A DNA stretch of 64,000 nt from Fragilaria crotonensis (Eukaryota; Bacillariophyta; Fragilariophyceae; Fragilariales; Fragilariaceae): NCBI GenBank assembly GCA_022925895.1, contig JAKSYS010000229.1, forward strand, positions 18,996 through 82,995, given 5' to 3'. Made by a program: the position numbers and the translations under genes. Below the pieces are notes generated by a model. The model searched no databases. It worked only from the letters and a program-made list of their open reading frames with translations, and was not told the origin of the DNA. Shown here one piece after another: positions 45,820-56,575 of the stretch. Within the stretch, counting starts at the first letter, position 1; each line of letters starts with the position of its first letter.

Positions 45820-46537
45820 AGCGATGCTACCGGATTGTGCTGGCTGTATGTTATTTTCCAGAATGTGACGTACCACTGGAGTATGATTTTGAGGTTGTGG
45901 GGATGATCCAAATCGGTCCAACCGGAGCAGCGTGCCTACAGGCGCGGCGAAATGTGTTGCTTTTTCACACCAAGGGTGTTTATTCGTTGTCCAATGTATG
46001 AACAAAACCCAATTATCGGGTTGTCACCCCGCCGCCAGCCTTTTTCTCAATGCCATCAGTGGGAATGCCCACATTTTTGAGCCGTCATGCCATCATTCAC
46101 TTGTCCTTTTTTATGTGAGAGACTATGACACATGCGACGTACCTACATGCTGTATGTCATACGTTGTAATCGTTGTATCATACCAGGTACTGTACCTTTT
46201 TTTACGTTTTACATCAGTCCAGTTCCCCAGTTCCAGTCACCAGTCTCGGTGTGACATACAAGAAACCCTGCCAAAAATTTTTAATAAGATATTGGTGAAA
46301 TAATAATATATTTGTATATAGTTAACTTGTGCTAGTAATTTTTCTATTTTAAGAATGTGCTTCGTAGCCACACATCCTCGTAGCCGTAGGCGATTCCCAT
46401 ACGAAAACAATCTGGCTCCATCAATTGCTGGGTTGATGGACACGATTTGACACATAAACGCAACGCACTGCAAAAGGTAACTCACACACAACAACTCATC
46501 AAGACCATTGTTTGCAATTTCCTTTTATATATTGTCC
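45820..46537. promoter_or_regulatory. Intergenic region before the A49 gene
   Basis: No gene seen. It holds the 3' flank of the fasciclin gene and the promoter of the plus-strand Pol I subunit. A TATATA-like string (TTTATATATTG) lies just 20 bp before the ATG, too near to be a normal TATA box. Confidence 0.35.
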
Positions 46538-47934
46538 ATGGCAGTGAAGGAAAGAAATACCAAAATAACTGTTTCAGTCGAAGATGCAGATCCATCGTCC
46601 GATCCAATAGTGGTTTCGTTTCCGGGTGGTGCTCCTGTCGACATCAATCCTCAATTTGTCCAACGTCGTCTTCGTGAAGGTGCCAAGGTCGGTCGCAAAC
46701 TGGTTGGCAGAGATTTAACATGCCTGTACCAGGCAGAGAATCTTGGCAGAGGCAATGATGGACGTCGTACCAAACTTTGTATTGCCTTGTACAATAAGAA
46801 AACGGGAACCTTGACAGTTTCCTTGGCTGCCGAAAAGGGAACAGTCTTTGCACTCGAGCAATCGATACCCAAGTACACACCAGTCGATACCGAACAAACG
46901 ACGGCTGCCCAACGACGCAAGGCACTCTTTCAAGATTTTGGATCCAGTAAGAAACAAAAGACCCTCAAGAGTCAGGAAGCGAATCGTGTGACTGTGGATT
47001 CGGTGATTGGTGCTGGTAGTCTCATGGCAGGAGCATTTAGTGCTCAAACCAAAATGAGTGCTTCGAATCGAAAAGCCCTGGATGACAACAAACGAGGCGA
47101 AAAGGTGGGTACTATTTTGGACATTCAACCACTACTGCTCTACTCATCCCAACACTCAACACTTTCTTCTTTCCTTGTATCATCCAGTCTGACGCCGTCG
47201 AATTGGCCTACGCAGAAGCCCGTCTTCTCTTTCTCCCCGCCTTTGACAGCGACGCCAAGCAGGCTCATTTGGTCTACAGTGCTCGGGATATTGCCGGTGA
47301 TGAAGCCTGGGGTCGTATCTCTCGTGTTGCCGATGCCTGTCTGCACACTCAACCGACAGGAACAACAACACCAACAACTGCTGCTGGTGATAATGCCGCA
47401 TCATCTTTGGCCAAATTGACGGCACGAGGCACATGGCATGCCTGCGTTGTGCAAATTCTCCAATCGATACCATTGGATTCACCTCATGCCAAGAATCAAG
47501 TCAAGACGGCACTCTTGCTCAATTCCATGATTACATTTCATTTGCAACCAGTATTGCGAGGTGATGTTCGATCGATTGCACGACAGCTTGATATCAATGT
47601 CGAAGTTTGTCAACGATTCCTAGATCTCTTCTCGGCAGCCATGGGGAGTGGTCGGGATGCACGGTATGCCACGTCCAAACCCAACAAGGACAAGTGTCGT
47701 GTTCATTTACTTATACTGTATGTCATGGCACTAGGTGGGAGAACTATGAAAGTCGGAACTATTAAACCCATTGTGGATGTTCTCAAGATGGATATGGCCG
47801 AGGCAGCGAACTTGTTACGAGAGGCGGGATTCACTGTCAAGGGTGCCAGTGCAGCCTTGACGGTCCCACTTTACCTTTCCACCACCCAAACGTGGTGGGA
47901 AAGCAAAATAGACTGTCGCAACTATAAGATGTAG
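46538..47934 (+). CDS. RPA49: RNA polymerase I subunit A49
   Basis: ATG 46538 (MAVKERNTKITVSVED). One 83-bp intron, 47105-47187 (GAAAAG|GTGGGT...CCAG|TCTGAC), phase 0; the product is about 437 residues. The N-terminal part fits the A49 dimerisation module that pairs with A34.5 (VSFPGGAPVDINPQF; GRDLTCLYQAENLGRGNDGR; YNKKTGTLTVSLAAEKGTVFALEQSI). The C-terminal half fits the tandem winged-helix DNA-binding domain (KNQVKTALLLNSMITFH; KDKCRVHLLILYVMALGG; DVLKMDMAEAANLLREAGF). A49 supports Pol I initiation and elongation in the nucleolus. The frame is intact. It converges with the RGG gene, 41 bp away. Confidence 0.88.
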
Positions 47935-47975
47935 CAGCTTTGTGCAGCAAGTCGTAAGGTGTCTTTCGTAAAGTA

Positions 47976-50900
47976 TCAGTAGTGGACGAGTTGTCCATCG
48001 CGCAACTGTAGCATCGTCGGAAAGTCGACAATGTTGTCGGTGATGTGAGACACGCCCACATTGTACAAAATGGTGCGAAGATCTTCCTCGACCTGAAAAG
48101 TGAATCGCGATAAGAGCCACAAAAGCATCAGCCATTCAACTTCAAGCCTAAACCATATCAAAGTGAAACAATATTGAATTATAACTTATGCAACCCCATC
48201 CTCGAGCTCAGCATACAAGTCGTCCTCTTCCTCTTGCTCCTCCTTTCGTTTCTGTTCCGATTCCTGCTTTGACTTCTCAAGATCCGCAATAAGCTTTGTC
48301 AGGTCATCCTTGAATGCATCGGCCCCGATAGGAAGCGTTTCAAGCTTCTGAATCTGCGCACGCAGCACCTTTCGCTTGTGAATAAGCAACAAATGCTTCG
48401 CATATACGTAATCGAGTTGTGACTCTGCTTCCACCAATCGCGAGAGAGAGCCACAACAAAGCCAGACGGTGGTGCTGGTTCTGGGGCCGGTGATCGGGGC
48501 GGCGATGGAGGTGGTGATGGGGACTTGGTTTCAGGTACAGGAGAAGGTGGTGGGGTGGGCGGCTCTGGTTCTGGAGGGACCACCACTTCTTGTTGGATTG
48601 GTTCAATAGTCGGCGGCATCTCGAGTTTAATCGGAGCTGGAGGTGGTGGTTGAGACGCCAGGGCAGCGTACGATCCTCCAGACGATTGAAAATCAAGCAT
48701 AGGCGGAGGGAGAGGAAATCCGCGATTGTTGGCTTGCGCGCCCCGTCCCTGAATTCCATTACCTTCAGGACCATAGTGGCCCCGATCGAAGCCAGGTCTA
48801 ACATGAGAGTACCCTCGACCTTCTCCAAACCCACGACCTTCCATGCCTCTGCCGCGCCCTCCTCTATCCTCTTGTGAAAAGTAATGGCCCCTTCCTCTAC
48901 CTCCACCTCTGTCGAATCCACGACCAGGAAAGCGACCGCTACGTCCCCCCTCGATTACTGCTTGGGTGGAAGGATCGAAATTCGCCACTGTTTTCACGAA
49001 ACGGAAGGCTTGTCGACGAAATTTGTTCCAACGGCTCGGGTAGAGGCACATGAGCTCTGGCTTCTCCAGGCGGAGAAGCGACGATATCTGTACCTTCACC
49101 TTGCTGTTGATGATAGTGTGGCAACGGCGGGACAGGAGCAGGCAGCTGCGGCGGCGGCGGTGGTGGAGGTGGTTGTGATGAACGTATCGGTTGTGGAAAT
49201 GGTGCATCCATAGGAGGGGGGAAGGTCTCGATTCTCACGCATTCGCTTTTCTTCTTGTTGATGATGCTCAAACGAGTTATTTCTGGTATACTCCTGAGAG
49301 TCTTGCCGAAATGTCTCTCGACGACCGACATCCTCAAAGTCACGCTTTCGATTAAGCCCTTGAGCATTTCCTTGTTGGTGCGCAATTGGAAGCGCACTAC
49401 CACCTCTGCCTCGACCACGATCGTCAAACGTTCTACCGCCAATATCATAGGATTGACCGCCTCGACCACGGCCACGGCCACGACCCCGACCACGGCCATC
49501 ACCACCTCGCCCATCGTCGCCCCGACCTCGACCACTCCCCACGAGTGACATAGGAAAAGGTGTTTCGGATGCTGGGCCGTAATGCAGACCAGGAGGAGTT
49601 GGAGCAGCACCCCGAAAGTTATCCACGTAGCCGCCATCACGATTATCTGACGATCGATTGTTGTTCCATTCACCCCTTGAGTCGCTGGCATATGTTCCAG
49701 GCGTGCCAACTCTTGCATGTCTCACGTTTCCGCTGCCTTGGTTAGCAGCGTCTTGTTGTTGGTTGCTCCGAAAAGGTCCACTGCCTTGATTGGCATCTTG
49801 CGTGCTCCAACCATCTGAAACGCCATCATATCGCTGGCGCATGAATTCCGGATCCGTATCTTTTGATTCCATCCCCATCATTCACCTCATCACTGTAACT
49901 TGCATCGTTCGAAGTGTCTCGTGGTCGTATCCACTTTTATGTGGCCCGTCGCGACTGTTGGGGCCACGCTGAGGTAGATGTCGTTGCATTTCCTCCTGAG
50001 ATTCGGCGCCCATGGGAGTTGACTGCGGTGCAATGCTGCTGTCCGCCATGGTAGTATAGGTTGAGACCACAGGTTTCGGTTGCCACTCTCGCTGGTGAGA
50101 GTCTCGACTTCCAGGAGGAGGCTGCGCAAAGTTATTGTTGCGACTGCTGTCGCGATTGAAGTTATCACTTGCGAAGTTGATACCGGAATTGCCTTGCGAC
50201 CATCCATCATCGTTTGCATTTTGTCGGCCTCGAATTTCGATGGCCTCGTTCCAGCCGTGATCCTGTTCACGCCACTCGCCGGGTTCTGCATCGTCCGAAC
50301 CAGCAATGCTCGCATACGAAGCCATAACTTCAGTCCGACTCGGTTGCTGCCACTCGTTGGGCGTATCGTGTCGAGATACAAATCCATCCCCTTGCCAGTT
50401 GTCAGGTCGGTAGGGCGCTTCGTTAGACGTATTTCGATCAAAATGGTCACCTCTACCCTCAGAAACACGACCGCGTCCAGATCGTCCTCTTCCTTCGCGA
50501 TCAAAAGAAAAGCCCCGTCCTCGTCCCCGCCCTTCGAAATGTCGCCCTCGTCCACGGCCATCAAAGAAATTGTTCCTACCTCTCCCCTGCCACGACCACG
50601 CCCGCCCCTCCGCGTAAGGTGGTCGACCGGCATGTGTCGTCAAACGGTGCATTCTCTCGCGATGATGGAAAGGAATTCACATTTTGCTCGTAATCAGTCC
50701 TGACAGTGGTATCATCGATGTTGGTGTCTCGTCGCTGATCGTTCGTAAGCAACATATCTCGGTACCCTCAGATGTACCTCGATTTAAATCCCCACTGCCA
50801 TCCATGTACGATCTGTTTTCGCTTGTTCCTGATTGGTCTCGTCTGTCTTGGTTGATGCTTCTGTCAGTGTAATCATTTTGCATCTCGGTCGACGGCATTC

Positions 50901-51804
50901 TGTTAAAATCAACACTTCGATTTTGTCCATCCAAGGACGGTTGTCGATGGGCATGCGCATCACCATTGTATGAGCTGTCTTGCGCGTATCCTGCGTTGTT
51001 ACTGCTGCTGTTGTTGAATTCCTCTGACGAGACCATCGGTCGATTGGTGTTTGTCTGGTAAGAGTTGCTGTTGTTGTTGTTGCTGTTGTTGTTGTTATTG
51101 ATGGTGCTTTGACTGTGGCTGTCCTGCGAGAATCGATTGCTGGTAGTAGTTGGAGTGACATTGCCGTGCTCATGTTCGCCATTCGATTGAATTCCAATTT
51201 GTGGTCGTCCCGCATAATGTGGACCTCGGGCTTGGAATGGCCTTCCTCCTCTACCACCGCGAGCGGGTACTCGTCCATCTCGTCCGCCTCCTCGTGGTGC
51301 ATACGTGAAAGGATATTGTCCAGCTCCACCACCACCACCTGCACCAGCTCCTCCTTCAAGCTGTTGTTGTCCCATATCGCGTCGTCCTCCGTCACCTCGA
51401 CCGCGACCTCTTCCAACAGAACCACCACGTCCTCGATACTCTCGACCAGTATTCGTGAAACGTCCTCCTCCGCCTCGTGGTCCTCCTCGTTGTCCTCCAC
51501 GTGGTACGTACGATTGACCATGTCCGTACGAGTTCTGTTGCTGCTGTGCACCACCACCATTGTTGGCATCGTACGAACTTGGTCCCTCCCGTTGAAATGT
51601 GTTTGGACCAAAACGACCACCATAATGTGCACCACCACCAACACCACCACTACTTCCTCCTCCTCCTCCTTGTCCGTCCCCGCTTGAGACCGATGCTCCT
51701 GTTGTTGGTGTATGCAATGGTGGTCCAGAAGTCGAAGTCGTACCGGTAGCAGGACCACGTTGACGACGAGGCGATTCCAATGGTCGATCCAACGATTGAC
51801 TCAT
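47976..51804 (-). CDS. Very long RGG/RG-rich, Pro-rich RNA-binding-type protein, several frame breaks
   Basis: ATG 51804. The protein (about 1,230 residues if joined) has dense RGG/GRGRG clusters in at least four blocks (near 51300-51500, 50450-50600, 49400-49520 and 48780-48930), Asn/Ser and Gln runs, a poly-Pro stretch (about 49130-49200), a second Pro-rich stem and a final coiled coil (LLLIHKRKVLRAQIQKLE; DLEKSKQESEQKRKEEQEEE). A short last exon, 48092-47976 (VEEDLRTILYNVGVSHITD), follows an intron at about 48194-48093. Breaks: about 50755-50770, about 50633-50642, an in-frame TGA at 49884-49882, G6 at 49216-49221, C6 at 48945-48950, and a GA-repeat at 48441-48450. The C6 and G6 runs are each corrected by one base. 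RGG proteins typically bind RNA and are arginine-methylated; the specific role here is unknown. Confidence 0.72.
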
Positions 51805-52607
51805 GATATTGTTGTTGCTTATTTACTGCTGTGTGTCTTGTTCGTTGTGGTTCATCCAAACTGTTTTACAATAGTTACTGTAGCAGTCACAGTGTAACAA
51901 TAGTAAAGGTCCCAGCAGTATGACTTTGAACTCGAGATTTGGACTTCTGAATATACTCTCTTCTTATATATATGTAATAATAGCCAAGCACAGCACACGT
52001 GATGCACAGAACACAGAATTGATTTCTTGTGATGGACCTGTACACACGCAAAGGACACAATCAGATGGACCCGGTATGATATTATGAATATTGCCAAACA
52101 CCTGTGGAAATCATTGTCGTCTGTTTCCAATTATTATGATGTTTGCTGGACGAAGCAGCAGCACCTCCACCAAACAAACAACATGATTGACCTTCCACTG
52201 AAGTGGCATGTGTAGACGGTATACGACCTGACAGTACTAGCACAGGACTTACGAGCAGTACTGGCTACTGGCTACCGGTAGTTTGCTGGTACTGGTCCTA
52301 ACAGGTACTGGAGTACTGTACATTTAATCGGAGACTCGGATTCCAGAGGAGCTTGGAATATGTGGCTGCAAGTTGCGACGTTGCGACGTACAGCTGTAGC
52401 GACTTGCGACTTGCGACTTGCGACTGTAGGCGGTCTATAGTACCAGATGGATCAGCATAGTATTCCGGAACAGGGTGTACCGGTATCAAAAGACACGAAA
52501 CCAGAACGCTGTTTTTAACTTCAACCGATCAAGTAATTGTAAACGGAGGTAGTACACAACAAGCATACACCCAGGACACAGTCACAAGAATCGACAACCC
52601 TCCCAAA
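51805..52607. promoter_or_regulatory. Divergent intergenic region between the RGG gene and the Cys-rich gene
   Basis: The gap of about 800 bp separates the divergent starts at 51804 (minus) and 52608 (plus) and should hold both promoters. A GACTTGC heptamer repeat (GCGACTTGCGACTTGCGACT) occurs at about 52399-52428, and ACCGGTA/GGTACTGGAGTAC palindromes at 52275-52320. No core promoter element assigned. Confidence 0.4.
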
Positions 52608-52976
52608 ATGAGGACGCCAACTATTGTCGCTTTCGCGGTCCTGTTCGTGGCCTTCTCACCCGCCACAGCCGTGAAAACATGCGCCGATGTCACTTGCAAA
52701 AGTGGAGAAAGGTGCTATGCGAAGATCGTACCGTGCGTCCAAGCTCCTTGCCCTCCTATTCCAACGTGCATCAAGAATCCGTGTTTGAAACACATCTGCA
52801 ATGCGGCAAGCACGTGCGAAATTGACGGCTCTGGCAGGGCCTATTGTTTGCCTTTGCCCGGCAATCCAGGCAATAGGATGACTCGGAAGCCTACCCGGAA
52901 GCCAACACGCAAGCCCACCCGTAAACCTACTCGCAAGCCCACCCGTAAACCTACTCGCAAGCCCACTACTGCCTAG
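52608..52976 (+). CDS. Secreted Cys-rich protein with (RKPT)n basic tail
   Basis: The ORF of 122 residues has no break. It begins with a signal peptide (RTPTIVAFAVLFVAFSPATA), then a ~60-residue domain with 10 Cys (CADVTCKSGERCYAKIVPC; APCPPIPTCIKNPC; HICNAASTCEIDGSGRAYC), of the kind seen in small follistatin/Kazal-like or extracellular repeats. It ends with seven tandem RKPT tetrapeptides encoded by 12-bp repeats (about 52884-52967). The basic, Thr-containing tail could bind silica or acidic polysaccharide and be phosphorylated. Likely cell-wall or extracellular; no named family recognised. Confidence 0.75.
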   Translation: MRTPTIVAFAVLFVAFSPATAVKTCADVTCKSGERCYAKIVPCVQAPCPPIPTCIKNPCLKHICNAASTCEIDGSGRAYCLPLPGNPGNRMTRKPTRKPTRKPTRKPTRKPTRKPTRKPTTA

Positions 52977-54160
52977 AATAGCCCACCAAAAAAATCTTCG
53001 AAGGCTGAGTTGACTTGTCACGCAGAACACGAGGCGTCGGACAATGCTTCTCGGTACGTTTTTTAGCAAGAGTAAGTCACAACAATCTACTAGTAGTGGC
53101 GTAGAGAGTACTCTGAGTTCGAAGCAGGCTTTGTAAAATATGTAACAATTTGTCTTTCAATCATGCGTGTTCCATAAGTACTGTAGACTGCCGCTGCTGC
53201 GACGACTATAGATTCCTTGCAAGCGAGGGTTCACGCCCAATCCTGTCAACTGGATGTTTATACAGATTGTAAAAACAGCCTTGTTTTCCCATCCCATTAG
53301 AAATCTTGGTCCACCAGGAGGAGAGTCTCGATTGTGGTCATTTATTAAGTTCAATGTCAAATACTTCTTGAGACAAGTATTCGGTCCTAACAACAAGGTG
53401 CTTCCAGAGAATATATCTTTTCTTTCGGGGAAATTTGAATAAAAGTTCTATTGGATGTTTTTCTTTTAGCTTCAGATGGTTGAGGAATGGTGGGATGCGG
53501 TATGCAGGATGCTGCGTTGGTAGAAATGGCGGAGATCGACGGGGAAGTTTACTCTGGTGTGCCGCGGGACTAGGAGTGGATTACTTTGGCCAATTTGGGA
53601 TTTGCTTAGTTTCACTTCCAAAATCATCTCGATCGATGACGGTTTGACCTCCTTTCTTTGTAGGAAGGAAGTGTAGAAAATTAGAGTCGAAACCGTGTGG
53701 TGATGGAACCTGTCCCTCTCCTCTTTCTAGCCTCTCTAAGCAACTTTAAGCCAGACAAGATGAATTGTCTGATGGAGTTAAGCGTTGAAAAAGGACCTAC
53801 AATCACATGGCAATCGTTCCTCAAGGTATGCAAGTCTTTGAAGGATGTATTTCTATGCCGGTGCTGTCTGTGTTATGATCATAGTCGGAGTACTCGTACT
53901 TCATACTTAATTCACAGTTCTGATACTCCAGTACTAGGCACTCCAGTAGGAGTACTGGTAAGCATCGTGTACTTTTACTGGGGTACTGTACCTATGATGA
54001 CCTATGCATGTACTGCATACAAGCCGTGTCTCTCCACTCTCCACAGCCAACCATTCTTTCGGTGATTTTTTTTCACCTTTCTCTGCCCACACTATGATTG
54101 CAATGATAGTAGAGGCTGGGTTAATTCCAATCAATACTCCAATTCAACAGAATAACAACC
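52977..54160. other. Intergenic region before DBP3
   Basis: No gene supported; ORFs on both strands (53157-53396, 53697-54065) are unconserved. GTACT palindromes cluster at 53890-53960. The final ~100 bp form the DBP3 leader (ACAACCATG start context). Confidence 0.5.
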
Positions 54161-55926
54161 ATGACAACCGTCGCCTTTCATGACGATGCCATCAAGGTTG
54201 CAACAAAGGCACTGAACAAGGCCGATGATGGAACTCTCAAAATGAAGAAGCTCGTAAAGAAAATTGTTAAAAGTTAGTGTCGGATCATCCCAACGTGGAC
54301 GAATCTTCCATTGGCAAATGGCTATCGTCCGAAAAGACCTTTCAAGTGGATGGGAAACAAGTATCGTTAACGCTTCAGAACAAGAAACGTAATACTGCGG
54401 AGAGTAATAATGATGGTTCTGAGGAACCACTGCCAAAAAAGTCGAAAAAGACGACACCAACGGTACTGGCAGACGCGGACGTGGCACAATGGCGAAAAGA
54501 TAACAAGATTGTCTTGAAAGATACTGTCGACGATGAGGAAGGCGCCAAAAAGTCAGAAGAGATCAACAATATGAAGGAATATCATCCATATTCAACCTTT
54601 GATGCTCCCGGTTGCATCCAACATATCCCAGCATCACTCTTGAAGCAATGTACCGAGATAAACAAATTCAAAGTACCTTCGCCCATTCAAGCACAGTGCT
54701 GGCCTGTTTTACTGGAACCGGTCGGTCCAACCAGTATGACGAGGGATGTGGTGGGAATCGCCGAAACTGGTAGTGGAAAGACTCTGGCGTTTGCCATGCC
54801 GGCTTTGGCCAACTTTTACAAGCAGGATCAGAAGAACAAGAACAATAATAAAAAACGCACTCCTCGCATGTTGGTGGTGGCACCCACGAGAGAATTGGCG
54901 ATGCAATCGCACGATGTATTGCAAGAATTCGGATCCGTGGTTAATCTCAAATCGCTAGTCGTCTATGGAGGTGTACCAAAGCATACGCAGGCGGCAGCAC
55001 TCAAGAAGGGCGATGTGGATATTGTTGTGGCGACACCCGGTCGTTTGACGGATCTCATGAACGATGGTGGTATTGATTTGTCACAAGTATCCTACCTGGT
55101 TTTGGATGAAGCGGATCGCATGCTGGATGAGGGATTTCGAGACGAAATCATTTACATTATTTCCCAGTGTGCCTCGCACGAAAATGGACGTCAAACACTA
55201 ATGTTCTCGGCCACTTGGCCGGCTGCCATTCAGAAAATTGCACTCGAGTTCATGAGAGATCCCATTCGCGTCTATGTCGGGTTCGAAGCCATTGTCGGGA
55301 GCAACGGAGGGGCCATGGACGATTCTCTGTCGGCCAACAAGCGTGTCACACAGACCGTGGAAGTGATTGAAGATCGGGCTCGCGATGCGAGATTGCGAAA
55401 ACTACTTGAAAAGCATCACAAGAAACGCGACAATCGCATTCTCATCTTTGCTCTGTACAAGAAGGAGGCGGAACGATTGGAATTCTCCTTGAAACGCGAT
55501 GGTTGGAAGTGCTGTTCGATTCACGGGAACAAGAGTCAACCGGCACGAACCGAAGCGCTCGCGAGTTTCAAAGATGGGTCGTGTCCCCTCATGATTGCCA
55601 CCGACGTTGCAGCTCGTGGTCTCGACATTCCGAATGTGGAAATGGTCATCAACTTTACATTCCCCCTCACGATTGAAGACTACGTCCACCGCATTGGTCG
55701 AACGGGTCGCGCCGGAAAGACGGGAATCAGTTACACGTTCTTCCAGCCTGGTGACAAGTCCCATGCTGGAGAATTGCAACAAATAATGAAACAGGCAGGT
55801 CAAGAGATACCACAAGAACTATTGAACTTTGGCAGTACTATCAAGAAAAAGGAGCACAAGTTGTATGGAAATTTTGGACCAAGTGCAGGACCGATGAAGA
55901 AAGCCACCAAGATTGTCTTCGATTAG
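54161..55926 (+). CDS. DBP3: DEAD-box RNA helicase DBP3 with N-terminal LYAR-like helical domain
   Basis: ATG 54161. The N-terminal ~65 residues (VATKALNKADDGTLKMKKLVKKIV..., GKWLSSEKTFQVDGKQVSL) resemble the small winged-helix domain seen at the end of LYAR proteins. An A4 run at 54269-54272 lacks one A, breaking the frame before LVSDHPNVDESS. The helicase core is intact: Q motif FKVPSPIQAQCWP, Walker A AETGSGKT, PTRELAM, TPGR, VLDEADRMLDEGF, FSATWP, ATDVAARGLDIPNVE and HRIGRTGRAG. The C-terminus (QEIPQELLNFGSTIKKKEHKLYG) is the hallmark of the Dbp3 subfamily. Dbp3 is a nucleolar helicase in pre-60S rRNA processing. The Lys-rich end near residue 85 (KKSKKTTP) fits nucleolar targeting. Confidence 0.9.
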
Positions 55927-56575
55927 TACTGCGATGTGGATGATAAAAAGGAAATTTGATAGGGGAAATTGAATGTAAAACAAGGAGTTATGTTTGATTC
56001 CTTGATTATACTAATCCACCAACAAATACATGGCACCCACTTTCTTCTACCCTACCCTAGTGACACTAGTCGTGTTCTCTGGAATAAGGGAAGCTGGGAA
56101 GAAAGCGACTGCGGTAGTCTCCGCACTGACCTCCACTCTCCTACCAAACACTCGGATGTACTTCGTATTCATCACGTCTTTCGTCAAGGAAAACGAGTAC
56201 GCATAGCGCATATGCATAGCTCTTGAACTACGACTTTTTTATGCATGCAAACTGTTTCGTACTGTACCATGGAACCGTGGTACTACAGTATGCTTCAAGT
56301 ATCGTTCGCCGTAGTGTCGAGTTAGTATTCTTTTTGTAGTACAGTGTATAGTACCGTGTAAAAATACTGTGCAGTGTGCAGTGGCATAGTAGCAGTCAGA
56401 TTCCAATGCGATATCCATTTTTGTGAAAAATGCCATCCAACATCTGACATGCATCTCGGATCTCGGTTCCAACGTAACTATCATTCTCAATCCATTCCAT
56501 CCTCGTTGGTGAGTTTATAAGAGAGCAGTGCCACAGTCCCTGACGCAGCCAACAGTCAACTTCCACTGTTGGAGT
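55927..56575. other. Intergenic region before the HAD phosphatase
   Basis: No gene seen. GTACTGTACCATGG and GTACAGTGTATAGTACCGTG-type palindromes lie between 56258 and 56360. It should include the HAD promoter. Confidence 0.45.

Noticed and set aside
48939-51758. Long overlapping ORFs on other frames and the opposite strand of the RGG gene (for example minus 50784-51758, plus 51109-51687)
   Set aside because: They are shadows of GC-rich, low-complexity RGG codons; composition is Met/Val/Thr repeats without domains.
53697-54065. 122-codon ORF upstream of DBP3
   Set aside because: Runs through GTACT-type repeats and has no recognisable feature.
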